The notes under the pieces are model-generated. The model was not told the origin of the DNA and made no database searches. It was given only the letters and a program-made list of their open reading frames with translations. A stretch of DNA of 64,000 nucleotides from Pedobacter sp. WC2423 (GTDB lineage Bacteria > Bacteroidota > Bacteroidia > Sphingobacteriales > Sphingobacteriaceae). The stretch spans positions 3,286,001 to 3,350,000 of the forward strand of contig NZ_CP162005.1 in the NCBI RefSeq assembly GCF_040822065.1, written 5' to 3'. Positions 48,189-60,543 of this stretch are shown one piece after another. The number at the start of each line of letters is the position of its first letter. Positions within the stretch are counted from its first letter, which is position 1. A program made the translations under genes and the position numbers.

Positions 48189-48782
48189 ATGGAAGAGAAT
48201 ATTATACTTAAGATAAGTACCAGGATAAAAGAAATAAGAAGAGAGCGTAATACAACAGTACAGGAACTTGCTGATCTTGCGGGTGTAAGCAAAGGACTGA
48301 TTTCACAGATTGAGAATAACCGTACTGTACCTTCTTTAATGGTATTGATAGATATTATCAGTGCTTTAGAAGTTGATTTAAACCAGTTTTTCAAAGATAT
48401 ATCAGCGAGCAGCCAGCTTAGTCCTGTAATCATTAAAAGAAAAAATGAATACGAGCCGTTCGAAAAAGAACAGGCAATGGGATTTTTATATCAGCGTATT
48501 TTCACAAAAACCTTTAAAAATTCAACAGTCGATATCGTATTGCTTGAACTTGAACCAAATGCAACCAGGCCAATGGTGGTTACTGAAGCATTCGAATATA
48601 AATATATCTTATCAGGGAAAGTAGACTATATTTTTGAAGATCAGACTTACAGCCTGTCTGATGGAGACTCTATGCTATTTGACGGGCGTTTACCCCATAC
48701 GCCTAAAAATACCTCTGATCAAAAAGCAATCATGCTGATTATTTATTTCTTTGAGCAAAACGGGAACAGCTTAACAAAATAA
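48189..48782 (+). CDS. XRE-family regulator with C-terminal cupin domain
   Basis: 197 residues. N-terminal helix-turn-helix (TTVQELADLAGVSKGLISQIENNRTVPSLMVLIDIISALEV, residues 18-60) and a C-terminal cupin (YKYILSGKVDYIFEDQTYSLSDGDSMLFDGRLPHTPKN, residues about 138-176). Such proteins sense small metabolites and repress nearby catabolic genes. It follows the HAD gene by 102 bases on the same strand. Confidence 0.92.
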   Translation: MEENIILKISTRIKEIRRERNTTVQELADLAGVSKGLISQIENNRTVPSLMVLIDIISALEVDLNQFFKDISASSQLSPVIIKRKNEYEPFEKEQAMGFLYQRIFTKTFKNSTVDIVLLELEPNATRPMVVTEAFEYKYILSGKVDYIFEDQTYSLSDGDSMLFDGRLPHTPKNTSDQKAIMLIIYFFEQNGNSLTK

Positions 48783-48995
48783 ATTATAGGGCTACCTGCA
48801 CATTTATCAGGATAAATTTATTGCCATTTCATTTCGCAGGTATTTATTGAGGCCAGCAGATCAATAGGAAAACGGTAGATATGTCTAAAACAGGCCATAT
48901 TTCCAGGATGTTATTTGGTCTTCGGTCAGGGGGCTTCTTTTGCAAAAGAACTTTTGTAACTTTACGATTGCAAATCTCTTAATACAACAGAATTA

Positions 48996-50195
48996 ATGCC
49001 ACTGACTACACAAATGAAATCAAGCTTGGCCGCTAATTTAACTAAGCTTTTTAATAACCGGCTATTTATTCTCAGTATTTTTATCCTTTTGCCTGCAATT
49101 ACTTCCTACAGACAATATCATTCGGGTACCTCTCATAATAACTATCTGATTTTCATTTATACTTATTTTCACGCCAACGAGCATGTATCCTTATTTGGCA
49201 GGTATCCTGAATATGCAGACATGAATCATTACGGGCCGTTGTTCTCACTCCTCATTGCACCTTTCGCTCAATTGCCTGAATTTCTGGGGATGTTTTTCTG
49301 GGAGCTCGCAAACAGTCTGTTCTTATACTATGCGATAAAGACACTACCACTAAAAGATGCAAAGATAAATGCTGTGTACTGGATCATTGCCCATGAATTG
49401 CTCACAGCCTTATTTGCCTGTCAGATTAATCCTTCGATTACAGCAATCATTGTTTTAAGTTATACCTTAATTGATAAAAAAAAGAACTTCTGGGCAGCAT
49501 GCCTCATTTTACTAGGTACATTTATCAAACTATACGGTATTGTCGGGCTTGCATTCTTCTTTTTCGTTAAACAAAAGCCAAAATTCATTGCCTATTGTAT
49601 CTTCTGGGCTATCGTATTCTTTGGACTGCCGATGCTCTTTTACGGTCATGAATATATCTTATTACAATATAAAGAATGGTATCTTTCTTTAAGTGCTAAA
49701 CAACTTGAAAACGCGACACTGGTTTCCTGGCAGGATATATCCCTGATGGGAATAGTCAGGAGAGTGACCGGAAATCCTGATATTTCAAATTTACCGTTTC
49801 TGATTACCGGCGTTATTCTTTTCTGTCTTCCTTATCTAAGGATTAAACAATATCAATCACAGGCATTCAGGCTGATGTACCTGTCATCAACGCTGATCTT
49901 TACTGTTATCTTTAGTAATTCTTCTGAATCACCGACCTATATCATTGCATTTACAGGTGTAGCTATCTGGTTTGTCTTGCAGGAAAAACCTATACAACCA
50001 ATCGTGATTGCTCTTTTCGTTTTTGCGATATTACTTACAACTTTAGGGTCTTCCGATTTATATACCAGGTCTTTCAGAGACAATTATATTATCCATTATT
50101 CGTTAAAAGCTCTTCCATGTGTGCTCATATGGTTCTATATGACTTATCAAATGATCTTTAAACAATTTGATTTAACAAACAATCCAACGGCATGA
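48996..50195 (+). CDS. Membrane glycosyltransferase, GT87-like (DUF2029)
   Basis: 399 residues, about ten membrane helices (for example LTALFACQINPSITAIIVLSY and FWAACLILLGTFIKLYGIVGLAFFFF). The N-terminal periplasmic loop YHSGTSHNNYLIFIYTYFHANEHVSLFGRYPEYADMNHYGPLFSLL and a conserved GPLFS/IKLYG-type pattern match polyprenyl-phosphate-mannose-dependent GT87 relatives. It overlaps the next gene by 4 bases (ATGA), so they are coupled. Confidence 0.8.
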   Translation: MPLTTQMKSSLAANLTKLFNNRLFILSIFILLPAITSYRQYHSGTSHNNYLIFIYTYFHANEHVSLFGRYPEYADMNHYGPLFSLLIAPFAQLPEFLGMFFWELANSLFLYYAIKTLPLKDAKINAVYWIIAHELLTALFACQINPSITAIIVLSYTLIDKKKNFWAACLILLGTFIKLYGIVGLAFFFFVKQKPKFIAYCIFWAIVFFGLPMLFYGHEYILLQYKEWYLSLSAKQLENATLVSWQDISLMGIVRRVTGNPDISNLPFLITGVILFCLPYLRIKQYQSQAFRLMYLSSTLIFTVIFSNSSESPTYIIAFTGVAIWFVLQEKPIQPIVIALFVFAILLTTLGSSDLYTRSFRDNYIIHYSLKALPCVLIWFYMTYQMIFKQFDLTNNPTA

Positions 50196-51157
50196 AGAAA
50201 ACCGTATCTGTAGTGATCCCCGCCTTTAATGAGGCCGAGAACTTAATCGTTATTATCGACAGGCTGGAGGGTATCTTCAAAAATACGGTCTATGATGCCG
50301 AATTTATAATTATTGATGATGGTAGTACTGATCACACCCTCACCATCCTTAAAACGATGGCAAGTATCAATACTAAATTATTTTATATAGAGTTTTCCCG
50401 GAATTTCGGACATCAGCTTGCTTTAAAAGCTGGATTAGATCAGGCCAAAGGTGATTGTGTAATTTCTCTGGATGCAGATCTGCAGCACCCACCAGAGCTG
50501 ATTATCCAGATGCTTGAAAAGTGGGAAGAAGGTAATGATGTAGTTTATACCCGTAGATCAGAAGATAAGAGTCTTCCTTACGGAAAAAGAAAATCGTCAT
50601 CCCTTTTCTACAGACTGATCAATGTCTTATCAAGCATACAAATTGAAGAAGGCACTGCTGACTTCAGGCTGATGGATAAAAAAGTGATAGATGTATTCAG
50701 AAACTTTGAAGAAAACGAGCCCTTTATTCGTGGCCTTGTCCAGTGGATGGGTTATAAACAAATTGCGATTGATTATATCCCGCATAAAAGACACGCAGGT
50801 ACAAGTAAATATAATGTTCGGAAAATGATGCGTTTTGCCTTACAGGGCGTAACCTCGTTCAGTATCAAACCACTTTACACTGCTGTATATCTTGGTTTCG
50901 CTTTTTCTATGTTATCTGTTTTATACATTCCTTATGTATTCTACTCGGTTTACATGGGCATAGAAGTAGACGGATGGGCATCTACTATTATGACTATAGT
51001 GTTTTTCGGAGGATTACAACTCATTATTATGGGGATTATAGGAATCTATATCGGCAAGATGTTTATGCAGACAAAAAATCGCCCTAACTATATCATTAAA
51101 TCTACAAATTTCGTTCCGGCACCTACAAACACAAATTATGATATTGCTCAGCTTTGA
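50192..51157 (+). CDS. Polyprenyl-phosphate glycosyltransferase, GT2 (DPM1/ArnC-like)
   Basis: 321 residues. GT-A domain with VVIPAFNEAENL, FIIIDDGSTDHT, LDADLQHPPE and HKRHAGTSKYNVRKM, then two C-terminal membrane helices near residues 230 and 265 and a soluble tail. It transfers a sugar from a nucleotide donor to a lipid phosphate. It ends 20 bases inside the polysaccharide deacetylase gene, in a different frame. Confidence 0.92.
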   Translation: MKKTVSVVIPAFNEAENLIVIIDRLEGIFKNTVYDAEFIIIDDGSTDHTLTILKTMASINTKLFYIEFSRNFGHQLALKAGLDQAKGDCVISLDADLQHPPELIIQMLEKWEEGNDVVYTRRSEDKSLPYGKRKSSSLFYRLINVLSSIQIEEGTADFRLMDKKVIDVFRNFEENEPFIRGLVQWMGYKQIAIDYIPHKRHAGTSKYNVRKMMRFALQGVTSFSIKPLYTAVYLGFAFSMLSVLYIPYVFYSVYMGIEVDGWASTIMTIVFFGGLQLIIMGIIGIYIGKMFMQTKNRPNYIIKSTNFVPAPTNTNYDIAQL

Positions 51158-51920
51158 TATTGAAGAGTTCGATATGGCATTTGAATATGGAAAAAGTATC
51201 ACTTTCGAAGAACAAATAAGAATCTCTTCTGAAGGTACCCTGACCATACTGGAACTGCTGGCTAAGAACAAACTTAAAGCGACCTTTTTCAGTACGGTTA
51301 CCTTTGCAAAAAATGCAACTGCAATTATAAAGCGTATACTCGATGAAGGTCACGAGCTTGCTTCCCATGGCGTATACCATTCAGATTTCAAAAAAGAACA
51401 CTTACTGGAATCCAGGTTAGCCCTGGAAGAATTATCAGGAGTAGCGGTAACAGGTTACAGAATGGCAAGGATGATGCCCGTAGATGAGCAGGAGATACAA
51501 AAAGCAGGTTATCTATATAATAGCTCCATTAATCCAACGTGGTTGCCTGGAAGGTATAATAACCGCCATATTTCCAGAACATATTTTTATCAGAGCGGGG
51601 TTTTACAATTACCGGCTTCAGTAAGCCCGATTTCACGCTTTCCGCTTTTCTGGCTATCATTTCATAACCTGCCTCTTTGGTTTTACCAGCATCTGGTCAA
51701 AAAGACTTATCAGAAAGATAATTATATTAATATTTATTTTCATCCATGGGAGTTTACAGACCTGACCGATAAAGAGCGTTTTGGTTTTCCGGGTTATGTC
51801 AGTAAAAATTCTGGTCAGGATATGATTACCAGAATGGATAAATTTATGGGATGGCTGAACAAGCAAGGTTATCCTTCAGGAACGATTTCACAATTCACTA
51901 AGAACATACCTTTAGCATAA
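51138..51920 (+). CDS. Polysaccharide deacetylase-family protein
   Basis: 260 residues from ATG 51138 (MILLSFDIEEFD), with the NodB metal-binding Asp in SFDIEEFD and the His pair in GHELASHGVYHSDFKK near residue 72-84. The C-terminal part has FHPWEF. It removes acetyl groups from a sugar of a glycan or lipid-linked intermediate; no signal peptide, so cytosolic face. Overlaps the GT2 gene by 20 bases. Confidence 0.88.
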   Translation: MILLSFDIEEFDMAFEYGKSITFEEQIRISSEGTLTILELLAKNKLKATFFSTVTFAKNATAIIKRILDEGHELASHGVYHSDFKKEHLLESRLALEELSGVAVTGYRMARMMPVDEQEIQKAGYLYNSSINPTWLPGRYNNRHISRTYFYQSGVLQLPASVSPISRFPLFWLSFHNLPLWFYQHLVKKTYQKDNYINIYFHPWEFTDLTDKERFGFPGYVSKNSGQDMITRMDKFMGWLNKQGYPSGTISQFTKNIPLA

Positions 51921-51970
51921 AAAAAACATTGAGTTTATTGAATATCTTAAGGCTCATCTTATAATTAAAG

Positions 51971-52444
51971 TTATTTTCGTTCCCGAAAAGTTACATACGA
52001 TTGAAAGAAGTAACTGAACGCAGACATCAGTACAATAATAAAAGCTTGTGAAGGCGTGGCCCAAAAGCCAAAATATCCAACCAGCAAATGTAGCAAGCCG
52101 TAATTCATCAGTAGTGAACTTACAGTAACAAATGCGTATAGCCCCAGCTGCTGAATCCCTCTTCCTTGTTGTTGGAAAACCAGATACTTATTCAATAGAA
52201 ATCCTACCGGAAAACTCACAGAAAGAGCCATCAGATCTGCTCCAATATAAGAGGTGATTGTATAGCTTCCAATTCTTAATGCTTCTCCCTTCAATATATA
52301 ATTGTAACTCAGAAAGAATATAGTCAGATTGAGCAGGGCATTACTTCCGCCGGTGACACCATATCTAAAAGTCTTTATCGGTATAAAATGTAAGAAAGGA
52401 AAGTAAAAGAAGTCTATGAGCTTAATGAGTGGATTCTTGAGCAA
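51971..52444 (-). CDS. GtrA-family membrane protein
   Basis: 157 residues with four membrane helices: FRYGVTGGSNALLNLTIFFLSYNYI, then LMALSVSFPVGFLLNKYLVFQ and a YFFQSYVTFRERK end, matching the GtrA pattern. GtrA proteins are proposed to flip lipid-linked sugar across the membrane. It is convergent with the GT87/GT2/deacetylase operon, with 50 bases between. Confidence 0.85.
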   Translation of the reverse strand: MLKNPLIKLIDFFYFPFLHFIPIKTFRYGVTGGSNALLNLTIFFLSYNYILKGEALRIGSYTITSYIGADLMALSVSFPVGFLLNKYLVFQQQGRGIQQLGLYAFVTVSSLLMNYGLLHLLVGYFGFWATPSQAFIIVLMSAFSYFFQSYVTFRERK

Positions 52445-52558
52445 GTCTTGATCAATTATGTAATATAAATATTATAAATAGCAGGTAAATATAATATTCT
52501 TTTCAGACCCGGCGCTAAAATCCATGATTAATATATAAAAAGGCTTATAACAAAAAAA

Positions 52559-52617
52559 GATTGCAAACAAGATTGTAAACAAACAAGATTTTAAACAAGA
52601 AAAGGCATTAAACAAGA
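52559..52617. repeat. Short degenerate repeat before the rRNA terminator
   Basis: Four imperfect 12-16-bp units each ending AAACAAG (GATTGCAAACAAG, ATTGTAAACAAACAAG, ATTTTAAACAAG, GGCATTAAACAAG). No function is suggested; with the rest of 52445-52620 it holds no gene. Confidence 0.5.
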
Positions 52618-52643
52618 AAAGCCTGTAGTTTCCTACAGGCTTT
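52618..52643 (-). terminator. rRNA operon terminator
   Basis: AAAGCCTGTAG and CTACAGGCTTT form a perfect stem around TTTC, 8 bases beyond the 5S 3' end, with T and A tracts on both sides. Confidence 0.85.
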
Positions 52644-52650
52644 CTTTAAG

Positions 52651-52764
<114 letters not shown>

Positions 52765-52969
52765 GTCTTTATCCAGCTTTTGTTATTTTCAGCTATTCAT
52801 TGCTATAGCTTTTATTATTATCGCTCGATTGATATTGTAATTGTTTTCCGTTCCTGGGCTTAAAGGATCCGCATCACTGCTTTTCCTGTTTTAACTCCGG
52901 TCCATCAAACGATGACATATTATTGAAAGAAGTTAGTTATGAAGAACAAACAACAGTTTATTGCTCTTG

Positions 52970-55850
<2,881 letters not shown>

Positions 55851-56086
55851 CATAGCCTTTTGCGCCTATGGAAATGCTTTTTTTAATCTGTTATTAACCC
55901 TTACGGATTCAGTTCGTGTATAAATACACTTGTGTTTCCTTCAAGCTAACAACGTCTCTATTGTTGTTTGCTCTTCTTTATTAACTTCTTCCAATATGTC
56001 AAAGAACTTTATTGTCCCGGGTATTCAGTATTGCTACCATCTTTACCCTATTTCCTGTAGCTTTTATCTTAACTACGGGACAATCG

Positions 56087-56160
56087 TGGAGAATAACGGA
56101 GTCGAACCGTTGACCTCCTGCGTGCAAGGCAGGCGCTCTAGCCAGCTGAGCTAATCCCCC
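56087..56160 (-). tRNA. tRNA-Ala (anticodon TGC)
   Basis: 74 bases on the minus strand: acceptor GGGGGAT with ATTCTCC, anticodon stem CCTGC-GCAGG with loop CTTGCAC, T loop TTCGACT. In the 16S-23S spacer next to tRNA-Ile. Confidence 0.95.
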
Positions 56161-56175
56161 TTAGAATATATAATG

Positions 56176-56249
56176 TAGTCCCGAGCAGATTTGAACTGCT
56201 GACCCCTACATTATCAGTGTAGTGCTCTAACCAACTGAGCTACGGGACT
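56176..56249 (-). tRNA. tRNA-Ile (anticodon GAT)
   Basis: 74 bases: acceptor AGTCCCG pairs fully with CGGGACT, anticodon loop CTGATAA, T loop TTCAAAT, discriminator A; no encoded CCA. It is separated from tRNA-Ala by 15 bases; the pair in this order (16S, Ile, Ala, 23S) is the common bacterial arrangement. Confidence 0.95.
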
Positions 56250-56467
56250 ATTTAACTGGGTCAGGGTTGTTGTTGAGGTGTCTCAGCACAATTCCTTTTC
56301 CTCGGTCAATTCCTTCTTTCAGTAGGTGAACAACACTAATGTTGATGTTTCATCCTATGGGTTTTTCTTTTGAGATTTTATTGTCATTTACTTATATACT
56401 GCTGTTGCTCTAGCTGTTAGAGTTTCATTGGTATATCATTTACGCAGCGAGTTATCTATCTTGCTCC

Positions 56468-57989
<1,522 letters not shown>

Positions 57990-58314
57990 AAAATGTTATG
58001 TTTGAACACTGACCATTCTTAACTTGTATTAATAATAGTCTTATTCTTATTTGTCTGTCAGAATAGACTTAAAAAACTCGCGCGGTTCATGTACTTTGAA
58101 CTTGTACTAGCTTACCTCGCTACGTTTGTAAATGACATCTCTTTAATGAACTTCTCGACAGTACCTCACGGCCAGTCTTTATATGTTGCAATGTTATTCC
58201 TTCTATTTCTCAGGTCTTCATGTTCCTGATTCATTTCCGGTATTTCATCGTTTCAGTCTTGTTATTGTGATCTGCTAACATCCGTTAGTGATCTTCCCGT
58301 TTTTGTTGGGACTG

Positions 58315-58344
58315 CAAAGGTAGAAATCTTTTTCGTTTTGTCAA
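58315..58344 (-). promoter_or_regulatory. rRNA promoter P2
   Basis: On the minus strand TTG (58344-58342), 19 bases, TACCTTTG (58322-58315): an exact match to the Bacteroidota -33/-7 arrangement. The leader to the 16S 5' end is about 320 bases and contains no gene. Confidence 0.75.
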
Positions 58345-58473
58345 GCTTTTTATTTTTTATTTTCAGAAAGTTTTAATTCCTTCCCAGGAGCTTAACAACA
58401 ACCTCTACTTCACATCCTTTCAATCCTCAGCACTACATCTTTTTCACTCTTTCCCTTCCTCCGAAGCGGGATG

Positions 58474-58503
58474 CAAAAGTAGGAAAATTATACCAGCTAC
58501 CAA
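58474..58503 (-). promoter_or_regulatory. rRNA promoter P1
   Basis: On the minus strand TTG (58503-58501), 19 bases, TACTTTTG (58481-58474), the same exact arrangement, 159 bases upstream of P2. Confidence 0.75.
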
Positions 58504-58805
58504 ACAATAACGCACTTATAATTGTATGCAATCCATAACTGCATGATTCTCAACACGAAATACTTCAAACTAAATTCCACCGCAGCAGCAACCAGCCTGG
58601 ATTGATTTTAAAAACCGCCAAAAACCTTTACGGCCTATAGCTAATTGGCGCTTTAAACGGTTCAAAAGGAATTCCAAAACCAACCGGCAGCATAGCAATT
58701 CCAGCCTCCAAACCTCATGATCAGACGATATAAAGTACAGAAAAACTCAAAACATGGCCTCGTCGTATAAAACAGGTATTTAAAAGGGGTTAAATAGTGC
58801 CTTGA

Positions 58806-58900
58806 AATGACCTTGGAATGAGGTTGGGATGAGGTTGGAATGACCTTGCAATGACCACAGTCATTCCAACCTCATCCCAAGATCTTTTCAAGGTCGTTCT
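58806..58900. repeat. 11-bp tandem repeat followed by an inverted copy
   Basis: Five 11-base units at 58806-58860 (AATGACCTTGG, AATGAGGTTGG, GATGAGGTTGG, AATGACCTTGC, AATGACCACAG) are followed by TCATTCCAACCTCATCCCAA at 58861-58880, the exact reverse complement of 58823-58842 or so, then CAAGGTCGTTC. A further copy of the inverted arm lies at 59085-59103 (TCATTCAACCTCATCCCAA). The whole of 58504-59386 otherwise contains no ORF; short direct repeats CACTTGAC (58942, 58978) and ACTATATATAC (59266, 59277) are also there. Confidence 0.75.
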
Positions 58901-59341
58901 AATACACTACAGTAGTACTTCTATACCATAAGTGTACTCAAATCACTTGACATGACAGGAGAATTTTACTGATTTCACTTGACTTCATCTCTCTCACCTA
59001 ACTAATTTCATCCGCACATGCCTCATTAAGAAATCTAAACCATCTTCTCCAGAATCGCCAGTGCGCACATCAAAGATCATTCAACCTCATCCCAAACTAC
59101 TGTTATACAGACTATAAGATCTGATTCAACAATTGCCATTCCACTCCAGAAACAAAAGGATATCACATCCACTTCCTTTTCAAAGCATAACAAAATCACC
59201 GCTAACATCAATTCAAACCCTATTCAGCATCTTAACCTCCCTTTTTCAATTATAATACTATATATACATACACTATATATACCCTCCAAAACTCCCTAAT
59301 CCACATTATCAATCAATTTCGCAGTATTTAGATTTTATTCT

Positions 59342-59349
59342 TAAATTTG
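59342..59349 (+). promoter_or_regulatory. Candidate -7 box for trhO
   Basis: TAAATTTG, an exact TAnnTTTG match 38 bases before the ATG. Confidence 0.5.
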
Positions 59350-59386
59350 CAGCCGTTAAACGCCGTTTGCAGCGGTATCAATTTTT

Positions 59387-60325
59387 ATGGAAAAATTCAA
59401 TACAATACTATACTACTGCTATAGTCCAATAGCAGATGCGGAACAATTTGCTGCCGATCACCTCAAATTTTGTAAATCATTAGGTCTTGTGGGCCGGATC
59501 ATCGTTGCTGATGAAGGTTTAAACGGAACAGTTTCAGGTACAGAAACTGCTTGTAGAGCTTACATGGAAGCTGTTCATGCAGATGAACGCTTTGCAAAGA
59601 CAGAATTTAAGATTGATGAAGTTCCGGAACCTTCTTTCATTAAAATGCACTGCCGTTATAAATCTGAGATCGTACACTCTGGTTTAAGAGACACCAGCAT
59701 TATCAATCCTAATGAGCAGACAGGAAAACATCTTGAACCCGCAGCATTTAAAGAAATGCTTGATCAGGAAGATGTAATCATCCTGGATGTACGTTCGAAT
59801 TATGAACACAGCCTTGGTAGATTTAAAAACGCCATTACTCTTGACATTGATAACTTCAGAGAGTTTCCGGAAAAGATAAACGAACTGGCACAATACAAAG
59901 ACAAAAAAGTCCTTACTTATTGCACCGGGGGAATTAAATGTGAAAAAGCCTCTGCCCTATTGCTCCACCATGGCTTTAATGATGTTTACCAATTACACGG
60001 TGGTATTATCAAATATGGTAAAGAAGCAGGTGGAGAAGACTTCGAAGGAAAATGTTATGTATTTGATAACCGTATAGCCGTAGATGTAAACTCAGTAAAC
60101 CCTACTATAGTATCAAAATGCTATAACTGCGGAACAACTACCGCAAAAATGATCAACTGTGCCAATCCGGAATGTAATGAGCACATTACTCAATGTGATG
60201 AATGCGGTACAAAACTAGAAGGATGCTGCTCTGCTGCCTGTGTAACGAACCCACGCCGTCGTCCTTATGACGGAACAGGTTACTACGTAAAAGTTCCTCA
60301 GCAAGTAAACGTTGCTGTAAAATAA
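59387..60325 (+). CDS. trhO: tRNA uridine-34 hydroxylase (rhodanese-type TrhO)
   Basis: 312 residues. The N-terminal acylphosphatase-like domain (YYCYSPIADAEQFAADHLKFCKSLGL...EGLNGTVSG) is followed by a rhodanese domain with the catalytic Cys in VLTYCTGGIKCEKASALL near residue 185. The C-terminus has a cysteine-rich zinc-binding region (CYNCGTT, CANPECNEHITQCDECG, CCSAAC) typical of Bacteroidota and Gram-positive forms. It makes 5-hydroxyuridine at wobble position 34 using O2. Confidence 0.93.
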   Translation: MEKFNTILYYCYSPIADAEQFAADHLKFCKSLGLVGRIIVADEGLNGTVSGTETACRAYMEAVHADERFAKTEFKIDEVPEPSFIKMHCRYKSEIVHSGLRDTSIINPNEQTGKHLEPAAFKEMLDQEDVIILDVRSNYEHSLGRFKNAITLDIDNFREFPEKINELAQYKDKKVLTYCTGGIKCEKASALLLHHGFNDVYQLHGGIIKYGKEAGGEDFEGKCYVFDNRIAVDVNSVNPTIVSKCYNCGTTTAKMINCANPECNEHITQCDECGTKLEGCCSAACVTNPRRRPYDGTGYYVKVPQQVNVAVK

Positions 60326-60344
60326 AATCATATCCTATTTTAAC

Positions 60345-60379
60345 CTGACTGATCATCATTCAAAATTTTAATCAGTCAG
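60345..60379 (+). terminator. Hairpin after trhO
   Basis: CTGACTGAT (60345-60353) pairs perfectly with ATCAGTCAG (60371-60379) around an AT-rich 17-base loop, but only a short T-rich tail follows. The rest of the gap to 60543 shows no other feature. Confidence 0.5.
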
Positions 60380-60543
60380 ATTAATTTAAACCAGCGCTTT
60401 CGTTTATAGATAAATATGCCTTAATGCGGTGTAAACGCACGCCGGAAAGGAAAATCAAAGGGCCTGTATTAGATTTTATAAAGGGAAACTAATTTTTAAT
60501 GTATAATTTGCAGCTTCTAAATAATTGAGCATCCATTTTATAA

